Below, one piece after another: positions 44,885-57,870 of a DNA stretch of 64,000 bases. Location of the stretch: positions 1,488,001-1,552,000 of the forward strand of contig JAGTJL010000004.1 of the NCBI GenBank assembly GCA_020746875.1, in the 5' to 3' direction. The DNA is from Rhexocercosporidium sp. MPI-PUGE-AT-0058 (lineage: Eukaryota > Ascomycota > Leotiomycetes > Helotiales). The translations under genes and the position numbers were made by a program. How positions within the stretch are numbered: the first letter of the stretch is position 1; every line of letters begins with the position of its first letter. The notes below the pieces were generated by a model, which worked only from the letters and a program-made list of their open reading frames with translations, had not been told where the DNA came from and searched no databases.

Positions 44885-46093
44885 ATGCGAACATCCAAGA
44901 TCTCCCAAGAGACCTCAAAGCTCCTGAACGCGACATCCCTCTCTCCCCGACGAAGCACTCGAACCTCCATCTCACGATTCGCACGCAATGGCTCCATCAA
45001 GAAAGAAGAATCCGAAGAACCACTCGACATCGAAGATGTGATCCCCTCTCGAAAACGAAAGCGGGATCCCACCACCCGAACACCCACCAAGCCCTCTCCT
45101 CGCGCAACCGTAAAAGTCAAGACCGAAACCGAAGAGAGCATCACATTCTCCCCAGCCAAAGAGCGCAAGGTGCGCAAGCCCGCTCGCAAAGTCAAGAATG
45201 AAGAAACGGGCGATCTCGAGATCCATCCGCCGAACGACTGGGCTGAGGTTTATGCCGTGGTAAAAGAGATGCGGACATCTGGCGCTGCACAACATGCTGC
45301 TGTGGATACGATGGGCTGTGAGAGGTTGGCGCAAGAGACTGTTACACCGAAGGTCAAGAGGTACCACACCCTTACTGCGTTGATGCTGTCTTCGCAGACG
45401 AAGGATACCACGAATTTCCAAGCTATGAATCGTCTGTACACGGAATTGCCGCCGTATAAGGAGGGTGCGCCTATTGGGTTGAATCTGGAGAACATACTGG
45501 CTGTTGATCCGAAGTTGTTGAATGAGTTGATATGGGCAGTTGGGTTTCATAACAATAAGACGAGGTACATCAAAGCCACGGCGGAGATTCTGAGGGATCA
45601 GTATGATGGCGATATACCTGATACGATTGAGGGGTTGATGTCGCTTCCTGGCGTGGGGCCGAAGATGGGATATCTGTGTTTGAGTGTGGCTTGGGGGAAG
45701 CATGAGGGGATTGGAGTTGATGTACATGTTCATCGCATTACGAACCTTTGGGGATGGCATAAAACGAAGGGTCCAGAGGAATCACGGTTGGCCCTGCAAG
45801 CCTGGCTACCACGGGAGTTATGGCATGAGATTAATTGGGTGTTGGTAGGATTGGGACAGACTGTTTGTCTTCCTGTGGGGAGAAAGTGTGGGGATTGTGA
45901 GTTGGGGTTGAGGGGGCTGTGTAAGGCTGCTGAGAGGGGGAAGGTTACTATTGGGAGGAAGTTGAAGGAGGAGAGGATTAAGGAGGAGAGTGGGGAGGTC
46001 GTGAAGACGGAGGTAGTTACGAGCGAGGAGGTTGCCGGTGAGGTAGTTGTTAATGCTGATCCTGAGGTGGATGCGAAGGAGTTAGATGCATGA
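44885..46093 (+). CDS. NTH1: Endonuclease III homologue (bifunctional DNA glycosylase/AP lyase)
   Basis: Base-excision repair enzyme removing oxidised pyrimidines and cleaving abasic sites, in nucleus and mitochondria. Single exon, 402 aa from the first in-frame ATG at 44885. The N-terminal 100 residues are basic with nuclear-signal-like PSRKRKRDP. The glycosylase fold starts near 110 (TPKVKRYHTLTALMLSSQTK). The helix-hairpin-helix is SLPGVGPKMG (near residue 255) with the catalytic Lys, then GVDVHVHRI with the catalytic Asp near 279. The 4Fe-4S ligands are C-x6-C-x2-C-x7-C (CLPVGRKCGDCELGLRGLC); the last spacing is two longer than in E. coli Nth. The Lys/Glu/Val-rich tail (about 340-402) looks disordered. 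Confidence 0.95.
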   Translation: MRTSKISQETSKLLNATSLSPRRSTRTSISRFARNGSIKKEESEEPLDIEDVIPSRKRKRDPTTRTPTKPSPRATVKVKTETEESITFSPAKERKVRKPARKVKNEETGDLEIHPPNDWAEVYAVVKEMRTSGAAQHAAVDTMGCERLAQETVTPKVKRYHTLTALMLSSQTKDTTNFQAMNRLYTELPPYKEGAPIGLNLENILAVDPKLLNELIWAVGFHNNKTRYIKATAEILRDQYDGDIPDTIEGLMSLPGVGPKMGYLCLSVAWGKHEGIGVDVHVHRITNLWGWHKTKGPEESRLALQAWLPRELWHEINWVLVGLGQTVCLPVGRKCGDCELGLRGLCKAAERGKVTIGRKLKEERIKEESGEVVKTEVVTSEEVAGEVVVNADPEVDAKELDA

Positions 46094-48397
46094 ACAATAA
46101 GGTACTGGATCTACTCAGCAGCCTTTTATGGCCCTGAGGTGGAAGTCGGTAATGGTATATTGGCTTGTAAAATACATAAGATGTGTATTACCTGGGGATT
46201 GAGACCGCTGGTCTTCGTCACGCAAGATAGCTAGTAGTAAGGACTATATTAAAGACTCACCCATGGCAGACCTCGGCTCCAAGATTCTTGAAAGGCTAGC
46301 ATATACTGTCGATGTTAGTCTCAGATCTATGGGTCTTTTTGCTAGATTGCGTTGAGAAGATAAAGGTGCCTTACAGACAGCCTGACAGCTTTGATTAAAG
46401 CATCCTCTCTCTCTATCCGCCGAAGTGACAGACAATGAATGACATTAGAGGATGGTAAAGAAACACTAGTCCACTTTCTGTGTGGAGGAGCCACAGAAAC
46501 CCCCCAAAGTCGAATAAATGAGAGTAATACTCCTGTTTAAAGAGTCACTCACTGATTCATTGATTCTGTAAGTCGCGATACCTCAGGGTACTTCCCAGTG
46601 TATACCGATGACCCGGAAAGCATCTGTGTCCCAAGAATACCTCAACCCTGGAAACTATCAATTTCTTAGAAGGTACCAATGTCCTGATATCCTCTCCCGA
46701 CTCTCAACAGCCACCGCAGCACCAAGGTTCCTAGGACCGGAAGCAAACAGACCCCCATCAAAACCTGAGATCTTGTGTTACCGAGGTAATTTATGGATGA
46801 GACCACTTGTCTGGTACAATTTGTTTATATACTGTTATACGCGGAAGATGCTCTTGTTAGTTCTCACCTTGCTGCTGTTGTTTCGGACCTTGGGAGATCT
46901 TGCTCCCTGAAGCAATTTGGGCGCCAGAGATAGATACTATGCAACAAAGTCTGATGAGAGGTTGCAATGAGTATAGCATGTAGAGCTGCGAGACTCAAGC
47001 GCGGAGGGAGCTCAGAACGATCCTCTTCCGAGTCCATTGTATCTCTTCGCTTGTGAGCTGGATACTAGAAGACCAGCTTGCAAAACTACACCCGATAGGA
47101 ACTGATATGAAAAGAGAGCCAAAGATAAAAGAAAGTAATTGGAAAGGGAAAATTGGGCACGTATCTTCTGGTAGGTCGTGGACGGCACAAAGGAGGGGAA
47201 CCTCAAAGCTCCCAACGTGTGCTGCTGAGAACAATGAGATCTCTTCAAGAGATCATGGTGGAAATAGCTCACAGTATGCTTCCTGGGTGCGCTGCATGGA
47301 TCAATAAGAGAGTGGGTGCCTTCAACTGCAATTTTGTGGTTCGCTGTTTGGTTGGAAACCTAGCCTAGGTTACCAAGCGTCGCTTAAGCGAGGAGGGGAA
47401 GTAAGGGGAAGAGTAAATACAGCCCACAAAACAGCGTACTGAAATAATTTTGAGCCCATTCCTCAAGTTCACATTCCCATTTAAAGCTTTGATGAACTCT
47501 GAGTGAAAGCTCAATTACGTAACGTTTGGTGGCCAAATATCGTCAAATTTGAGGGTGATGAATGCGGGCGCAACAAGCAACAAACAGCCCCCGACTCAGT
47601 ACACTAGACCTAATAAAGTCTAATGTGATATTACACGTGACAAAGAGAGCAAACACTGCAAACATCGTAGCAACTTTAGCGCCACGCTAAGCCTGAGAGC
47701 AAAGTATATATACTCGCCCTCCCCCCTTCCAAACTCCTTTCTTTTCTCTTTAGCTCTCTTTGCCTATTGGCTTAGATCAAGTGTAGTATCTGTTCTTTTC
47801 AGTTTGTTAGTCTTCTCCCTATTCCTCAACTCTCAACAATGCTAACAACTCCCAGAATCTCTGAAAGACTTCTAAGGAAGTCACATTGATTATACTTATT
47901 TTTGTCTTCTGCGAGATTGCCTCTGGGCTTGCCTATGCTTTCTCGCACTGTGTCACAGGTATTACACTGCCTCCTGTCGACGCGACTACCTTTTTTCATT
48001 GCAGACTCTGGCTGGTCCAGGATCGTGAAGAAGAAATTTGCTTTGCCGTTGAGAAATTGAGTGGTGGGAATTTGCAAACTTCTGATGTGCGGAAATTTTG
48101 ACCTAGGAGATCGAAGCGGTGAGAAAATTTGATACGAGGCTGGCTGGCATGTCTGAGTAACAAGGGGACAAGAGGGGTTTGTCTCTATGTTGCGATCCTC
48201 AAATAAATGTAATTAAATCTAAAGATCTTCCTAAAGCCTCGCTCCTGCTTGCCATTGAAGCCTTTGTGCTGTGACCTCACCCCAAGCTTGTGCGAAGGCT
48301 GCACTAGCAGTATGAAAGCAAGCTTTGCGACCTGAGCTCTGCAAATCGTCTGTGTTCCTCAAAACTCTACCCCTCCTCCAACAACCAGTCGCCTATC
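46094..48397. other. Long intergenic region, possible unannotated promoter
   Basis: About 2.3 kb without a supported gene. Near 47705-47765 there is TATATATA followed by a C/T-rich tract, the pattern of a strong fungal core promoter, then ATG at 47839 in the context CAACA-ATG with only a 17-codon frame. A small spliced or noncoding transcript could start here. Confidence 0.35.
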
Positions 48398-49212
48398 ATG
48401 ACAAGCTCGGGAATGGTAGACCCTCGAATTTTCGAGCAGCTTCAAACCAAAATCGACGACGACGCGGATGTCAGAGATCAAATCCGAGCGATCACGCAAA
48501 CTCTAGAGAGACAAGGTCGAAATGCGCAGTCCGTCTTGTCAAGAGCACATTCAACACCAGCTGCAAACCGTGAGAATTACCCCTCCTCAGGCTTGAAATC
48601 TCTAACCCGTACAGTTGAACCTGTCCTCGTCGCTGCAGAAGCCTCTATCAGAGAAGAGGTACAGAGCATCAGCAAGCTCGCTTCGATCTCCTCGAACTCT
48701 CCATACTACAAATACAACGGCCTCTGGACTCGAGATGTACAGAATGTCGTCTTCTCTATTCTCTTCTGCGGATGGCTCGGGGGAATGAGCACATACATCA
48801 AGGCAGAGCAGGGGAAACTCCTCACAATTGAAGAAGTTGGAGCTATTCTCGATGGTATGCTATACATTTCTGCCACATGACTATGACTGACAGATCCGCA
48901 GTTCCCGTCAACCTCAAAGACCAAGACGCCTTCCATATCACAATCGAAGAATACCTCCAATCCCTTATTACCCTCATCGAAGAGCTTTCCCGTCTAGCTA
49001 TCAACTCCGTTACCCTTGGCGACTACCAACGCCCTCTACAAATCAGCCAGTTCGTCAAGGATCTACATGCTGGTTTCCAGATCTTGAACCTCAAGAACGA
49101 TTCCTTGCGACGGAGGAGCGATAGCATCAAGTACAATGTCAAGAAGATTGAGGATATTGTCTACGATTTGTCGCTGAGGAATCTGGTTCCGAAGGCTGGG
49201 GCTGGAACATGA
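48398..49212 (+). CDS. TSN: Translin
   Basis: Single-stranded RNA/DNA-binding protein that with Trax forms the C3PO ribonuclease octamer. Exons are 48398-48854 and 48902-49212 with a 47-nt intron, giving 255 aa. Recognisable translin blocks are YYKYNGLWTRDVQNVVFSIL and LKDQDAFHITIEEYLQSLIT, then ELSRLAINSVTLGDY and the C-terminal helix RRSDSIKYNVKKIEDIVYDL. The protein is all-helical and without signal peptide. An N-terminal extension of some 25 residues relative to animals is usual in fungi. No Trax gene lies in the window. It precedes GPI11 on the same strand with 418 bp between. Confidence 0.93.
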
Positions 49213-49630
49213 TTGGGGATTTCAGAGGGACACATCACTACTGGTAATGATATACTATATGGCGGAGGATTACAATTGCTTGCATCACGAATTACATGGC
49301 ATTACATATCACAATTGCGAAGTGTTCATGAGGTGAGGCAGAGGCAGAGCAGCTGGCAGAGCAGCTCTTAATCCAAGAGGCAAGACGAAATCACTATTGT
49401 TTACAAAGTCACAGCTATGAGACCAACACCTCGAAGTTATAAACAAGATAATGAGCAGCATATGAGAGCCGCGACTCAATATACAAGCTCAATACCAGCT
49501 CTTCTCTTCATTTCCAAGCTCTAAATTTTCGATGACGCGGAACATTGAATATCCGACCCCCGACAAGTGAAGCTTGAAAGTGTCCACCGACGCGTCTCTT
49601 TTCAACACTTCTTTCTCAAATCCATAAATA
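49213..49630. promoter_or_regulatory. Short intergenic promoter of GPI11
   Basis: A 418-bp spacer. ACGCGT lies at 49590-49595, about 36 bp before the GPI11 ATG and probably inside the leader; GCAGAG repeats lie near 49337-49365. Confidence 0.4.
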
Positions 49631-50443
49631 ATGCCACTTATTGATCCAGTAACCATGTCCAGCGCAGGCGCATCACCACAAGTTATCACAATTAAATCTT
49701 CGTTACCTATTGAACTTCTCCCCAATGACATTGCGCGGATATTTTCACAAGTCCATCCCGCGATCCTCCTTTCGGCATTCTACCTTCGATTTCCAGCTCT
49801 AGTCGCAGACCCGACCTCTACACTGCTGAGCACTTTGCTACCTCTAGCAACTGTACAGATACTATATGCAGTAGTCTGCCTACCTGCTGTAGGGTCAAAT
49901 ACAAAAGCGGTGAAGAAAGTGAAGCTCAATGCCTCGAAGAAGCCAGAAGGGGCTGCTGCTACGAGCATTCTGGTAAGTCTCTACATCTTTCTTCTTGTTG
50001 GTCTGTGGTGGGCAAATTGCTAATCCTTTTGGTATTCACAGACATCATTCGTCGCCCTCCTCTTCACAACATTCTCCATTCCCATCCTCAGCGTCCTCCA
50101 AATCCTCTTCGGCGCCCCCCTCACGACCCACCTCCCACACACCCTCCTCTGCTCCGCACACATCGCCCTCCTCACAGTCTTCCCTCTCATCTACATCCAT
50201 GGCTCGGACGCCAAGAAATGGAGAGAGGTGATCTCGCTGTACAGTCCTATCGATGAGGTGTTTGGTGGTGCGGTGGGATGTCTGCTGGGCGCTTGGGTTG
50301 GTGCTGTGCCGATTCCATTGGATTGGGATAGGGAGTGGCAGAAGTGGCCCGTTACGATTGTAGCTGGGGCTTATGCGGGATATATGTTGGGAAAGATGAT
50401 CGGTGCTTGGGGCTTGAAGGGGAAGAGGATTGAGCTTGATTAG
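49631..50443 (+). CDS. GPI11: Gpi11/PIG-F, GPI-anchor ethanolamine-phosphate transfer factor
   Basis: ER multi-pass protein needed for adding ethanolamine phosphate to the second and third mannoses of the GPI precursor, partner of Gpi7 and Gpi13. Exons are 49631-49972 and 50042-50443 (69-nt intron), giving 247 aa, the normal size. Six hydrophobic segments can be seen, among them PLATVQILYAVVCLP, TSFVALLFTTFSIPILSVLQ and HTLLCSAHIALLTVFPLIY. The conserved family end is GAWVGAVPIPLDWDREWQ, then KWPVTIVAGAYAGYMLGK. There is no coding interruption. GPI-linked wall enzymes such as the Crh gene at the right edge would use this pathway. Confidence 0.93.
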
Positions 50444-53400
50444 AAGGTTGAACTGGTTGCCAGTAGGGTTTGGCTATATATGCCAATTGATCGATTTGAC
50501 GAAGTCATACAAAGCTTGCGTTTTACACTGGGAGTGATTTCGTCCTTTTATGTGGCAGACAGAGTTGTTTGGGGTTTTCGTGAGCTGTAGGTCGGAGTGT
50601 CTTCAAGGGCGGCCTCTCGAACCTCTCATCACCAGTGCCGTCTGCATTGAGACTTTTTTCTCTGCTCGTATGATGTTCTTCGTCATTGGTAAGAGACAGT
50701 CTTTATATTGCGTTCTGTTCATGTCCTTGCCTCTGTTAGAATCAGCTTTCGCAGTAGTAGATATTTGAGCTTCCTACCTCTAAGTATACCAAGAGCTCAG
50801 ATTCAGCATTCGTTGGCACTCGATCACCTGCACTTTCGTTTTTACTGTTGGAGTTGCTTTGCGTCGAGTGCTCTTACTATCACACCACAACACATTACGC
50901 CCCCGAGATCAGATCGTGGATTCGGCACTATTTGTCTGTCTGGGCCATGGCTTCATTTCTAGTAGCGTTGCCACTCTGTCATCTGATGAATCATTACCCA
51001 TTATAGCAATGTGTGGGTGCGGTTGCAGGAATTTCAGGAGAGACGCTGTTGCGCGTCCTTACAATTTGGCTTATCCCCACGGAAGATAATTATAAGAATG
51101 GCCTGGTAAGCTCTCGCAATTACTCAGGCTGTTCGTTAATCCTCTAAAATTCCTTTCTTTTTGAAATTCCGTTTGGCAAAATGACAGAAGTTTGCTTTAT
51201 GGCCAGGAATCGAAGGACAAAGTTGGAGATATGTAGTCTAGCATCAGGTTGTTTCCATAAAATTAACAAGCACCAAATGTTGTCTTTCCTTTCTTAGTTC
51301 CGAACTTGGTAGCCTCTTTTCTACTCCGTAGTCCAATGTTCCATGAGGGTTGAGCATTGAGTGATGCTTTAACTTAAATATAAATATGTATATATATGGC
51401 CTTGTTACAGGCCTAGACATATTGCGTGTTTACCAACGAGTTGAATCCAAAGGCATCTCAGTGCGTGCGGCCAATTCAGAGAGAATTTCCCCATGACTGG
51501 CCTGTTTTCAAGAACAACTTCAAAATTCAGTTAAGATCCGGAATTTAGAAGCTCCAAGCTCGAAGCTTATCCGGTATGTTCACGGGGGCCCCTTAAAATT
51601 CCCATCAATCATCTTCACCATATCGCTTTCATCCACTTGCCTCTACAAACTCCAGGTAACCATTTGAAAGAGGTTCCCCCGGCCACAGGTTTAAGATAAG
51701 AACCGCCCAAAGCCAATACACCCCCGCACCTTCCTATTCAAGCCCCACAATGTAAGCATTCCCAAGGGGAAGCTCAAGGTCAATCTGCATGCTCAAGTTC
51801 AAGATAAGAAGGTAGAATCGAATGCTTCGGGAATAGTGAGGGTTTCTGTAGACGCGAAACCTAATGGGATTGGCCGCTAAAAATCCTAATCTAAAGAGAG
51901 GGCTGTTCGGTGACTTGTTCTAGAACAATGCCTATTTAGAGTCGATTAGGATCATGTTATCATAGCACTGATAACAGGGAGGCATGACATGGGCTGCACG
52001 AACAGCCAATCATAGGTAACTTGGATGAGATCCAGCAAATGAGTCCTGTCACACGATCTAGCATGATGTCTTTTGAGCTGTTAAACGTGGGGGGTTAGAC
52101 CAAAAAGGTGCCCATTTCTATGAATCTTGTCTGGTATAATGTTTCTACTCTCTTCGATTGTTCCATTAAATTATACAGAAGCGTTTGTAATGTCGATTGT
52201 GCTTGAAAATTAGCTTTAGAATAGAGGCCGGCCAAACTCAGCCTGACAGTCTCTCCACACCCGGCTGCCCATACTAAAGCCAATGCACACATAGGATGCT
52301 TCCTGCGAATCACACCTAACTTAGATGCTACTATATCCCCTGTAAACAAATGGCTTCAAGCCCAAATCGCCCTGCTTCCTTATCGCCTTGGCTTGACTCG
52401 ACAACATCTCTTACTGGTTGGAATCAGCCATCACTTGAGGTCTCCTGTGAATGTGCCATCTCTCAAGCCTATCAACGCAAAAGAAGCCTATTAAGCTTCT
52501 AGTCAACGGCCTCGCCGAGAAGCTAAGAAAGGCTTCTCCGGCCTTAGCTTTCCAATTGCAGAAGTTCACGATCTTCGAGAGTTTGAGCAGATATCGCCAT
52601 CGCTCAAGTAGATTGCGAAGCTGCAAATAAATGCACATCGGTGTTCTGAACTGCCGCGTGTAACATCCTACAGAAACTGTCATGGTATCTGCTGCAACAG
52701 TAAGCCTGAACAAGCAGCTGCATGGAAACTGTCCAGTTCCAGAAATAACTAAGCCGAGTGTCGAATTGGCATCTTGCAGAAGGGTTCGAAAACACTTCTC
52801 AAGTACACAGTCCCACCCTGTGCAACTACGTGCCACATCATGAATTCCTTAAATCCAAACTTAGAGCTGTAAGGTTTGAAAGAGGAAAGAACGATCAAAT
52901 TAGGTTCCTAGGCCGATGTGTGGGCGGTTCAACAGCTCACTTTGCTCGAAGCTTCTGTTGAATAGTGCATGGTGGCTTGGATGCTGGGACAGTATGAATA
53001 ACGATTTTTGATAAAGAACTAGGTGCGTTGGACAGCTCTACCCACATATCCAACGCCCCAGTTAGTGAATGCAAGGGTTCAGATTGAAGCTCTCGCATCA
53101 CCCACCAGTCACTTCCTCGGTCCATGTTGGCCAGGTGTGCCGATGTGGTCGAGTGCGCTCATCAGTGACCGACTAAAAGGCCTAGCTAGAAAGTGCAGGT
53201 GGAAAGACTGCCAACCTCCCAGATTCAGCAGTGAATACATCCATAACATGAGGCGGGAGGGTGAGCGTGGGTGGCTTTTCCCCCTCGAATGCACCATCTG
53301 GGGATAGTCTTGACAGCCTGCATCTGCAACAGCCGGGCCACAACACAAGCACACCTGTAGCTTTTTCGAAACTCTTGCCCCGAGAAGCTCATCTCCCTTC

Positions 53401-53535
53401 CACAAAAGACGATCCCTGCGGTGTTACCGTAACCCAGCCTGCTACTCGGTTCCTATAAGATCACCACCTCCCCAGCCCACCTCGCTCCCCATTTTTAATC
53501 TCCAGCTTCAACTGTTGTTGAATCCAAAACCAACC
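50444..53535. other. Long intergenic region
   Basis: About 3.1 kb without a supported gene. Open frames (up to 141 codons, 52411-52836 minus) have no motif. A short palindromic element (AAGCTAAG/CTTAGCTT, 52520-52550) and AT-rich stretches near 51370-51400 were the only structure noted. A TATA-like TATAAGA at 53454-53460 precedes the permease. Confidence 0.45.
53454..53460 (+). promoter_or_regulatory. TATA-like box of the permease gene
   Basis: TATAAGA 76-82 bp upstream of the permease ATG, followed by a C/T-rich leader. Confidence 0.4.
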
Positions 53536-55581
53536 ATGGACAAAGAGACATATGCTGTCAACGAGTCGGCAACCTCCCATGGCCACAATACATATGCTGG
53601 CCCTGTGACGGGCCTGGAGAACAAGAGTGGTCGGATACATGAAGCTGCTGATCTCTATGGCAACATCGAAACAGCTGAAGAATATGGTTATGTGACTCGA
53701 GGGTATGGTCTATTTAGCACATATGATTGGAAATCGCTGACCAGCGCGGTCTTTTAGACTCAAGTCTCGACACATTCAGTTCATTGCTCTGGGTGGTACT
53801 ATTGGTACCGGCTTGTTTCTTGGTATCGGTAGCGCTTTCACTCGAGCTGGTCCTCTCTCCGTTCTCCTAGGTTACACTCTAACGGGAGTCTCCATCTGGG
53901 GAATGATGCAATGCTTGGGAGAAATGGCAACTTGGCTTCCTCTCCCTGGATCCATTCCCCAGTTCTGTGCTAGATACGTGGATGACGCTCTCGGATTTGC
54001 TGTTGGATGGAATGTCAGTCACCCCTCCCCGTTCCCCTGGCTTCAGTTTTTTTGGATACTCCAATCAGTCGATATATTTGAGTCTTTGCGTATTGCTTGG
54101 CTAACAATATGCGTTAGAACTGGTACAATTCGGCGATTACCCTTTGTGTCGAAATTTCGGCCGCCGCAATCGTCATCCAATACTGGAAAGGGGCCGAGCA
54201 CATCAGTGTAGCTGTCTGGATCTCCATCATCATCGTCCTCGTTGTCTGTTTGAATATCTTTGCGATCCAGATCTATGGAGAAGCAGAGTTTATATTTGCC
54301 AGTATTAAGATTCTGACCATCGTCGGTCTCTTGATCATGGCATTCATCGTTGACCTGGGTGGCGGACCAAAGCATGACAGACTTGGTTTCCGTTATTGTA
54401 AGTATCGGGAAGCCCAAAATCCGTCTCACTTACATCTTAGTATCCTTCCAGAACAACTGATAGTCCTCTTCTGAAAGTATTTCTGATGTAATGATTGCTG
54501 ACTCCATCGTTCCTTAGGGAAAAACCCTGGTGCTATGAAGGAATACGACTCAACTGGATCAACTGGTCGATTCCTTGGTCTCTTCTCCGTGCTTGTTAAT
54601 GCAGCTTTTTCTTACGGAGGCGTTGAACTGGTTGCGGTCGCGGCTGGTGAAGCAGAGAATCCTCGCAAGAACATTCCAAAAGCAGTCCGCAGAGTCTTTT
54701 GGCGTATCCTGTTTTTCTACGTCCTCGGCTCGTTGGCTATCGGTGTTCTTGTTGCTTCAAATGACCCTCATTTGTTGAAGGCTCAGAAAGACGGACTGGC
54801 AGGTGCTGCTCGATCCCCATGGGTCATTGGCATTCAAAATGCCGGCATACCTGTTCTCCCAAGCATCATCAATGCTGTCATCTTGACCTCTGCTTCCTCT
54901 AGCGCCAACGCTTTCCTTTACACTGGATCACGATACTTGTTTGCACTTGCACAGAACAAGCAAGCTCCACGCTTCCTCCTTCGTTGCAGCAAGGCCGGTG
55001 TTCCGTACTACTGCGTTGCCATTACAGCATCTATCTCTGGGCTCACTTACCTTTCGGTCAAAGACGGGGGTCCTGCGGAAGTTTTCAACTGGTTCCAGAA
55101 CTTGACAACTGTAGCCAGTCTGTTCACCTGGTGCTCGATTTGCTATGCGTACATCCAATTCCACAAGGCTCTCAAAGCGCAGGGTGTCGATCGCAATACT
55201 CTAGTCTTCAAATCACACTTCCAGCCATACACAGCATGGGCATCATTGTTCTACTTTGCCATCATCATTATCTTCAATGGCTTCCATGTGTTCGTTGGCG
55301 AGCACCACCAGAACTGGAATGTGACAGGTAGACTGTCCTGCCTAATGCTGCAGAGATCTTGAAGTGCTAACAGACTGGTAGATTTCCTCGCGGCTTATAT
55401 CGGAATTCCCATCTTCTTCATCCTCTACGGAATCTGGAAGATCTGGAAGAGAAGTCCGATCATCAAAGCCGCCGATGCTGACATCACGACCGGAAAAGCA
55501 GCTTTGGATGCCGAAGACGACCGATGGCCAGAGCAGATCCCGAAGAACATCATCCAGAAGATATGGTTCTGGATCGCGTAG
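53536..55581 (+). CDS. Amino-acid permease (YAT/APC family)
   Basis: Plasma membrane proton-coupled amino-acid transporter. Exons are 53536-53702, 53758-54013, 54118-54397, 54518-55327 and 55382-55581, giving 570 aa. The ATG at 53536 is used; an in-frame TTG upstream is ignored. After a soluble tail of about 60 residues the family signature begins (RGLKSRHIQFIALGGTIGTG), then MMQCLGEMATWLPLPGSIPQ. The substrate-loop motif SYGGVELVAVAAGEAENPRK and about twelve hydrophobic helices follow. The C-terminus ends in IPKNIIQKIWFWIA. Intron 2 has a GTCAGT donor; the others are GTAnnn. The substrate (general, acidic or proline) cannot be read from sequence. Confidence 0.93.
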
Positions 55582-57870
55582 GTGCTTGGATGTCGTGCAT
55601 TTGCATGCTACTTGCTGTTGTTGTGACCGTAGCGTTAGAGGAAGTGACATTGCCAGGCCATAGTTTGCCATTTGAAATATTCAATGGAATTACAGTGAGA
55701 CTTTTAAGTCATTTATTCCAATATCCTGTGACAGATAAACTGTTGTGACAATGGACTGTATCAAAAAGCTTCTTGCGGTATCTAACTTAGTTATGTGAAG
55801 AATGAATCTCGAGGACTATATACATATACCTTGATTGTCTCAATGGCTCTTCTCTCGTCGCAAACCTCAACTCATGACGAGAATCGGCCACAGTGAAGGA
55901 TGACCAAGAACACACCTTTATTAGAGCCAGGTATGTATCTTAATCGTAGAGGCCAGCTGTGTAGTCACGATCCGGTAAATCAAAGCTGATTGAATTGAAT
56001 AGTCATCGACGTTTCAGTCACATACACCCATGGTGGTAATTAGGCTACCAGACATGCCTTGCTCCTTTCGACTCGTTTCCAATTACGATATGCGACTTGA
56101 TTCGCGACATCTACACCCGTGGCAATCGTGATGCATTGCTTCAAAGTGTCGAAGAACAACAAGAGGGGGAGGAAATGCCATTCCGTGCTGATCTGAACGG
56201 CATTGCTTGGCAGTGCCGGGTGGGGCTTATTTTGGTCTGGTTTCGCTTGGTTCAGGGGCTCGCTTGCATGGTAAAATTACAAACAAGCCAGTCTCTTCTG
56301 CTGATCACTACAGTACCTCCACATTTGCCATGCTATCCAGCTTTCAACTTGGGGAGGCATTTATACTCCATGAGTAAGGCAGACAAACTTTGCCTCGTCT
56401 GCAACTTCACACAACGTATGCTCTCAAACTCACAACAGCGATCTCAAGGAGAATTCACAGTCATCTCACAGAATATCGAAAGCAATTAATACTATTACTT
56501 TTGTCTAATTTTTTATGGGTTGATAAACCTTTCCCAATTTACAAACCGCTAGTCTGGAGCTAAAAAGTTACAGTACCATGCCACTTTATTTGACCTTTGA
56601 GAAAGGGATAGTCGAAACCACGGGCAATAACATGAAGAACGGGGAGAATCGTACAGAATCAGTGTCTACCATTTGTATTACACGAAAATTCCATGCACAG
56701 CTCTCAATGAATCTTTGGCCGGAAAGCCTTGAACATCACTCGGAAATCTCGGCACTCATTTGTTGCTTGTGCATCTTCCTGTCTCGCGAGGGGAATCGTG
56801 GCATCTACAAAAGGTTTCTAAAGCTGGTAGCATGGATAATGCGTCAAAAGGAGACCGCTGCTTCTCAAAAACGATGTGAAGGGATATTGATATCTGCTAT
56901 CATTGAGTGTTGAAAGGGGCTAGAAATAAGAGTGGGAGCAGCAATAGGAGAGCCAGTCGCTTGCACAGACTGCTCCTCTAAGATTTTCCTCGGAATCCTA
57001 ATAGGCAATTGTAGACGAAAGTGTCGTTGCTGGGGACATTTCTGCTGCGCTTAGGTTCTTCTCTTAGCCATTTTGATGATAAGTGATTGATTTGATTGTG
57101 ATATATCACGTCGGCATATGTGGATTGATTGCGTCGATCGTGGGATCCCGTTATAAGCCTGTCTTCGTCGTTAGTCACATTGACGTTCTGGATTTTCGTA
57201 AAGAGGTTCCGGACTCGTCGGTTGTATTAATGGATGTCTATACATATAATTCTCGTGTCTTTGTCCTTTTGCGATGCCTCTTTCTTTTACGAGACGTTTC
57301 GGTCAAGTACGTTCGTATTGCTAAAGTATTAAATCTACCTCGAGCGCCCCTGATCTATTATAAATAGAAAATAGTACTTAGCTTGCGATACTTATATTAC
57401 TGGTAATAGATTTATATGATTGTAAGTTAAGGAATAAATGCAAGACTAGAAGATTACATCATCACGAATTAATTCGAACGGCATTCCTGTGGAATCTCAC
57501 GCGGGGCTTTGCAGGTAGTCTGGCTTACTGAAGCTTGCCTTAAAGATATGCTGAGAAGGGAAACAGATTTGCGTTTTCTGAAGAAGAAAACACACTGCCC
57601 AAAGTTTCTTTGTTCCGTTGCGTTGAATGTATACTCCACAAGAATGAATGAACTGGATGTTCTTGTACAGAGCGAGGAAAATTTAAATCACTGCAGATGA
57701 AAAAGAGATTATTTAAGGCTAGGGAATAAATTCCTATTTATGTGATGAATTAAACAAGGATCAGGTAAATTTCTTATCAACCACGAAAGTAAGATAATAA
57801 GCCCCAATATGAAATACGCAGAGGTCTTCGAGGGCGAGCAAGACCTGGCCAAGGTCGTTGCGGATTCTAT
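55582..57870. other. AT-rich convergent region
   Basis: About 2.3 kb between the stop codons of the permease and the GH3 gene. It becomes AT-rich from about 56.5 kb, especially 57360-57480. Frames at 56097-56489, 56578-56913 and 57083-57367 have no motif. It could hold degraded repeat DNA. Confidence 0.4.

Noticed and set aside
44575..45201. 208-codon plus-strand frame before and across NTH1
   Set aside because: Most of it overlaps NTH1 in another frame and is Thr/Arg/Pro-rich noise; no recognisable domain.
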